This document shows positions 57,685-59,507 of a DNA stretch of 59,507 nt, piece by piece. A model generated the notes under the pieces. It saw nothing but the letters and a program-made list of their open reading frames with translations, did no database searches and was not told the DNA's origin. Position numbers and translations under genes: made by a program. Numbering within the stretch: position 1 is the first letter of the stretch; each line of letters begins with the position of its first letter. The stretch comes from an uncultured Bdellovibrionales bacterium (GTDB taxonomy: Bacteria > Bdellovibrionota > Bdellovibrionia > Bdellovibrionales > JAMPXM01): positions 1 to 59,507 of the forward strand of contig CALBDW010000143.1 in the NCBI GenBank assembly GCA_937927435.1. The letters are read 5' to 3'.

Positions 57685-58746
57685 ATGTCGATCGTAGGAG
57701 AAAACCCCGAGCTCTTCGAAACCCGCAAAGCCGATCACATCCGGCTCGCGCTCGATGAGCGTATGCAGGCGAAGGGCGGCTCGGGACTCGACGACATCCG
57801 GCTTATCCACGAAGCTTTTCCAGAAATCGATTTCGCCGATATTTCATTGCAAAGCCAAGCCCTCGGTTCCGAGGTTGCGGTTCCGCTTTTCATCAGTTCC
57901 ATGACAGCCGGGCATGCCGGAAGCCAGGCGCTCAACCTCGTCTTGGCACGAGTGGCGGAAAAACGAGGTTGGCTGATGGGTGTGGGTAGCCAAAGACGCC
58001 AATTGACCGATCCCACTGCTGATCGCGAATGGGCGACCATTCGCAAGTCCTGCCCTCGAACCCGCTTTCTGGGAAATATCGGTCTTTCACAAATGATACG
58101 AACGCCAGTTGCTGAAATCAGGCGCTTGGCCGAGACTCTCGAGGCGGAAGCGATGATCGTTCACGCCAATCCGCTGCAGGAGGCCCTTCAGCCGGAAGGT
58201 ACCCCTTATTTCGCAGGTGGCTTCGCCGCTCTGGAGAAGCTCGTTCGTGAACTCGGGTTACCGGTGATTGTGAAAGAAACGGGTTGCGGTTTTTCGGAAC
58301 GGACGTTGCGGCGACTCAACGACATCGGTGTCCATGCCGTTGACGTGAGTGGCTTCGGCGGGACGCACTGGGGGCGTATTGAGGGCGGACGCTCGAATGA
58401 GGGCGAGAAACTGCGTTTGGCGAGCGAGACCTTTCGCGATTGGGGGATCCCGACCGTGGAATCTTTGTCCTCCGCGCTTTCGATCGGTCCGGAGTTCGAG
58501 GTCTGGGGGTCCGGAGGAGTGCGCTCGGGGCTCGATGCGGCGAAACTCTTGGCGATGGGCGCGCGTATGGTCGGGCTTGCAAAACCCCTCATTGAAGCCG
58601 CCCTCGACGGTGAAGAGGCTTTGGACCGGAAGATGGACCTTCTGGAGTACGAGTTGAAGACGGCTATGTTTTGTACGGGATCAAAAACCACCAAGGATTT
58701 GCGGGAGAGAGGCGTATGGGAATGGGCGCGAATTCGAAAGCCGTGA
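57685..58746 (+). CDS. fni: Type 2 isopentenyl-diphosphate delta-isomerase
   Basis: Type 2 IPP isomerase interconverts isopentenyl and dimethylallyl diphosphate using FMN and NAD(P)H, with no sequence relation to type 1. The protein (353 residues) has the family's ETRKADHIRLAL start, PLFISSMTAGH, a GVGSQRRQL loop, HANPLQEALQPEG, VKETGCGFS, the phosphate site SGFGGTHWGRIEGGR, and GSGGVRSGLDAAK. It links to the mevalonate pathway, whose HMG-CoA reductase is encoded next. The mvaA start overlaps its end by about 31 bases. The ribosome-binding site is weak. Confidence 0.95.
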   Translation: MSIVGENPELFETRKADHIRLALDERMQAKGGSGLDDIRLIHEAFPEIDFADISLQSQALGSEVAVPLFISSMTAGHAGSQALNLVLARVAEKRGWLMGVGSQRRQLTDPTADREWATIRKSCPRTRFLGNIGLSQMIRTPVAEIRRLAETLEAEAMIVHANPLQEALQPEGTPYFAGGFAALEKLVRELGLPVIVKETGCGFSERTLRRLNDIGVHAVDVSGFGGTHWGRIEGGRSNEGEKLRLASETFRDWGIPTVESLSSALSIGPEFEVWGSGGVRSGLDAAKLLAMGARMVGLAKPLIEAALDGEEALDRKMDLLEYELKTAMFCTGSKTTKDLRERGVWEWARIRKP

Positions 58747-59507
58747 AGGAAACCGAATCGCTCGTCGATGAAAAGTCGGTTTTCGAGATGAACACGGAAC
58801 TCTTCCGTGGTTTTTCGAAGCTGACGCGCGAAGAACGGTTCGAGCGTCTCAAGAAAATGGGCGCCCTGACGGATGAAGATATCGAGTACTTCCGCTCGGG
58901 CGGGCTACAGACGCCGGATCTGGCCGAGAAATTCGTGGAAAACGTGCTCGGGTACTTCCAGCTCCCGCTAGGTGTGGCGACGAACTTCCGTATCGACGGC
59001 CGCGATTACGTGATTCCGATGGCCGTTGAGGAAACCTCGATTATCGCTGCTGCTTCCAAAACGGCGAAATGGCTGCGTGAGTCCGGTGAAATCACGACAG
59101 AAACCCTCGGTGATTTGATCATCGGGCAGATTCAAATCGCGAACGTCTCTGATTTCGCTCGCTTTAAGACGATTGTCGAAGAGAAAAAACACTTATGGAT
59201 CGATCTCGCCAACCGCGACGTCGCGCACGGTTTGTACGCGCGTGGCGGGGGTGTGCGTGACATCGTTGTGCGTGAAGTTTCCCGTGGTGCCGCAGGCGGC
59301 TCGATGGCTGTGATCCACGTTCTCGCGGACCCGTGCGATGCGATGGGTGCTAACATCATCAATCAAGTGTGCGAATACTTGAAGGGGCCGGTCGAGGAGG
59401 CGACGGGTGAAGCGGTTACTATGTGCATTCTCTCGAATCTCGTCGACACAAAGCTTACGAGAGCCCGCGCCGTTATCTACAATGTTGATCCTGATCTCGG
59501 CCGCAAA
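58716..59507 (+). CDS. mvaA: Hydroxymethylglutaryl-CoA reductase, 3' end outside window
   Basis: HMG-CoA reductase makes mevalonate, the committed step of the mevalonate pathway to isoprenoids. The frame is open to the end of the window (264 codons). Class II-like family blocks are visible: ENVLGYFQLPLGVATNF, VIPMAVEETSIIAAASKTA with the catalytic Glu, SRGAAGGSMAVIHVL, the DAMGAN motif with the catalytic Asp, and CILSNLVDTKLTRARA. The start ATG 58716 has GGGAGAGAGG upstream; ATG 58722 and GTG 58743 (overlapping the fni stop) are alternatives. The C-terminal catalytic His lies beyond the window. The fni overlap indicates one operon. Confidence 0.94.
   Translation, partial: MGMGANSKAVKETESLVDEKSVFEMNTELFRGFSKLTREERFERLKKMGALTDEDIEYFRSGGLQTPDLAEKFVENVLGYFQLPLGVATNFRIDGRDYVIPMAVEETSIIAAASKTAKWLRESGEITTETLGDLIIGQIQIANVSDFARFKTIVEEKKHLWIDLANRDVAHGLYARGGGVRDIVVREVSRGAAGGSMAVIHVLADPCDAMGANIINQVCEYLKGPVEEATGEAVTMCILSNLVDTKLTRARAVIYNVDPDLGRK

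Overview
The window is a gene-dense stretch of bacterial chromosome, dominated by housekeeping, secretion and respiration genes. I see no rRNA, recognisable tRNA, CRISPR array, insertion sequence or phage gene. The best guess for the source is a member of Bdellovibrionota or a related 'deltaproteobacterial' lineage. The reasons are a twelve-gene gspC-to-gspN type II secretion operon with a GspN protein, a mevalonate-pathway pair (type 2 IPP isomerase plus HMG-CoA reductase), an alternative complex III, a MutL carrying the endonuclease motif, and infC with an AUU start. This is inference from gene content; no search was run.

Layout. 1-9.1 kb: translation and RNA-decay cluster infB (5' end outside the window), rbfA, truB, rpsO, pnp, an M16 peptidase and dut. 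9.1-11.0 kb: a minus-strand operon of three poorly known envelope genes. 11.2-20.5 kb: a zinc-ribbon membrane protein, a dolichol-phosphate-mannose-synthase-like glycosyltransferase, an SH3b/outer-membrane protein, mutL, miaA, yicC, gmk, rpoZ and a bifunctional (p)ppGpp synthetase/hydrolase. 20.7-22.5 kb, minus strand: an outer-membrane-type protein, an apparently frameshifted lipoprotein gene and ssb. 22.8-36.5 kb, minus strand: the whole gspC-D-E-F-G-H-I-J-K-L-M-N operon. 37.0 kb: a FabD-like protein whose catalytic motifs are lost, followed by a cluster of inverted repeats. 38.0-42.3 kb: GNAT-like protein, PduO-type cobalamin adenosyltransferase, N-formylglutamate amidohydrolase family protein, a small secreted protein and an EF-hand lipoprotein. 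42.5-53.6 kb: ResB and CcsA for cytochrome c haem attachment, then actABCDEF encoding alternative complex III. 53.85-57.6 kb: thrS, infC, rpmI, rplT. 57.7-59.5 kb: fni and the first part of mvaA.

How they work together. ResB/CcsA can attach haem to the six CxxCH sites of ActA and ActE in the next operon, and complex III then passes quinol electrons towards an oxidase not encoded here. The gsp operon gives every inner-membrane, pseudopilus and secretin part of a type II machine except the prepilin peptidase. The ribosome and RNA genes show several candidate RNA control elements: a terminator inside the rpsO leader, a structured rpsO-pnp spacer, a possible pseudoknot leader before rpmI-rplT, and the AUU start of infC.

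The most interesting items are the rpsO leader terminator, the rpmI leader, the catalytically dead FabD-like gene next to the gsp operon, the inverted-repeat cluster at 37.7-37.9 kb, the nested hairpin between ccsA and actA, the Pro/Gly-rich tails on all three tip pseudopilins, and a group of promoters that would give leaderless mRNAs. I found no clearly new multi-gene system.
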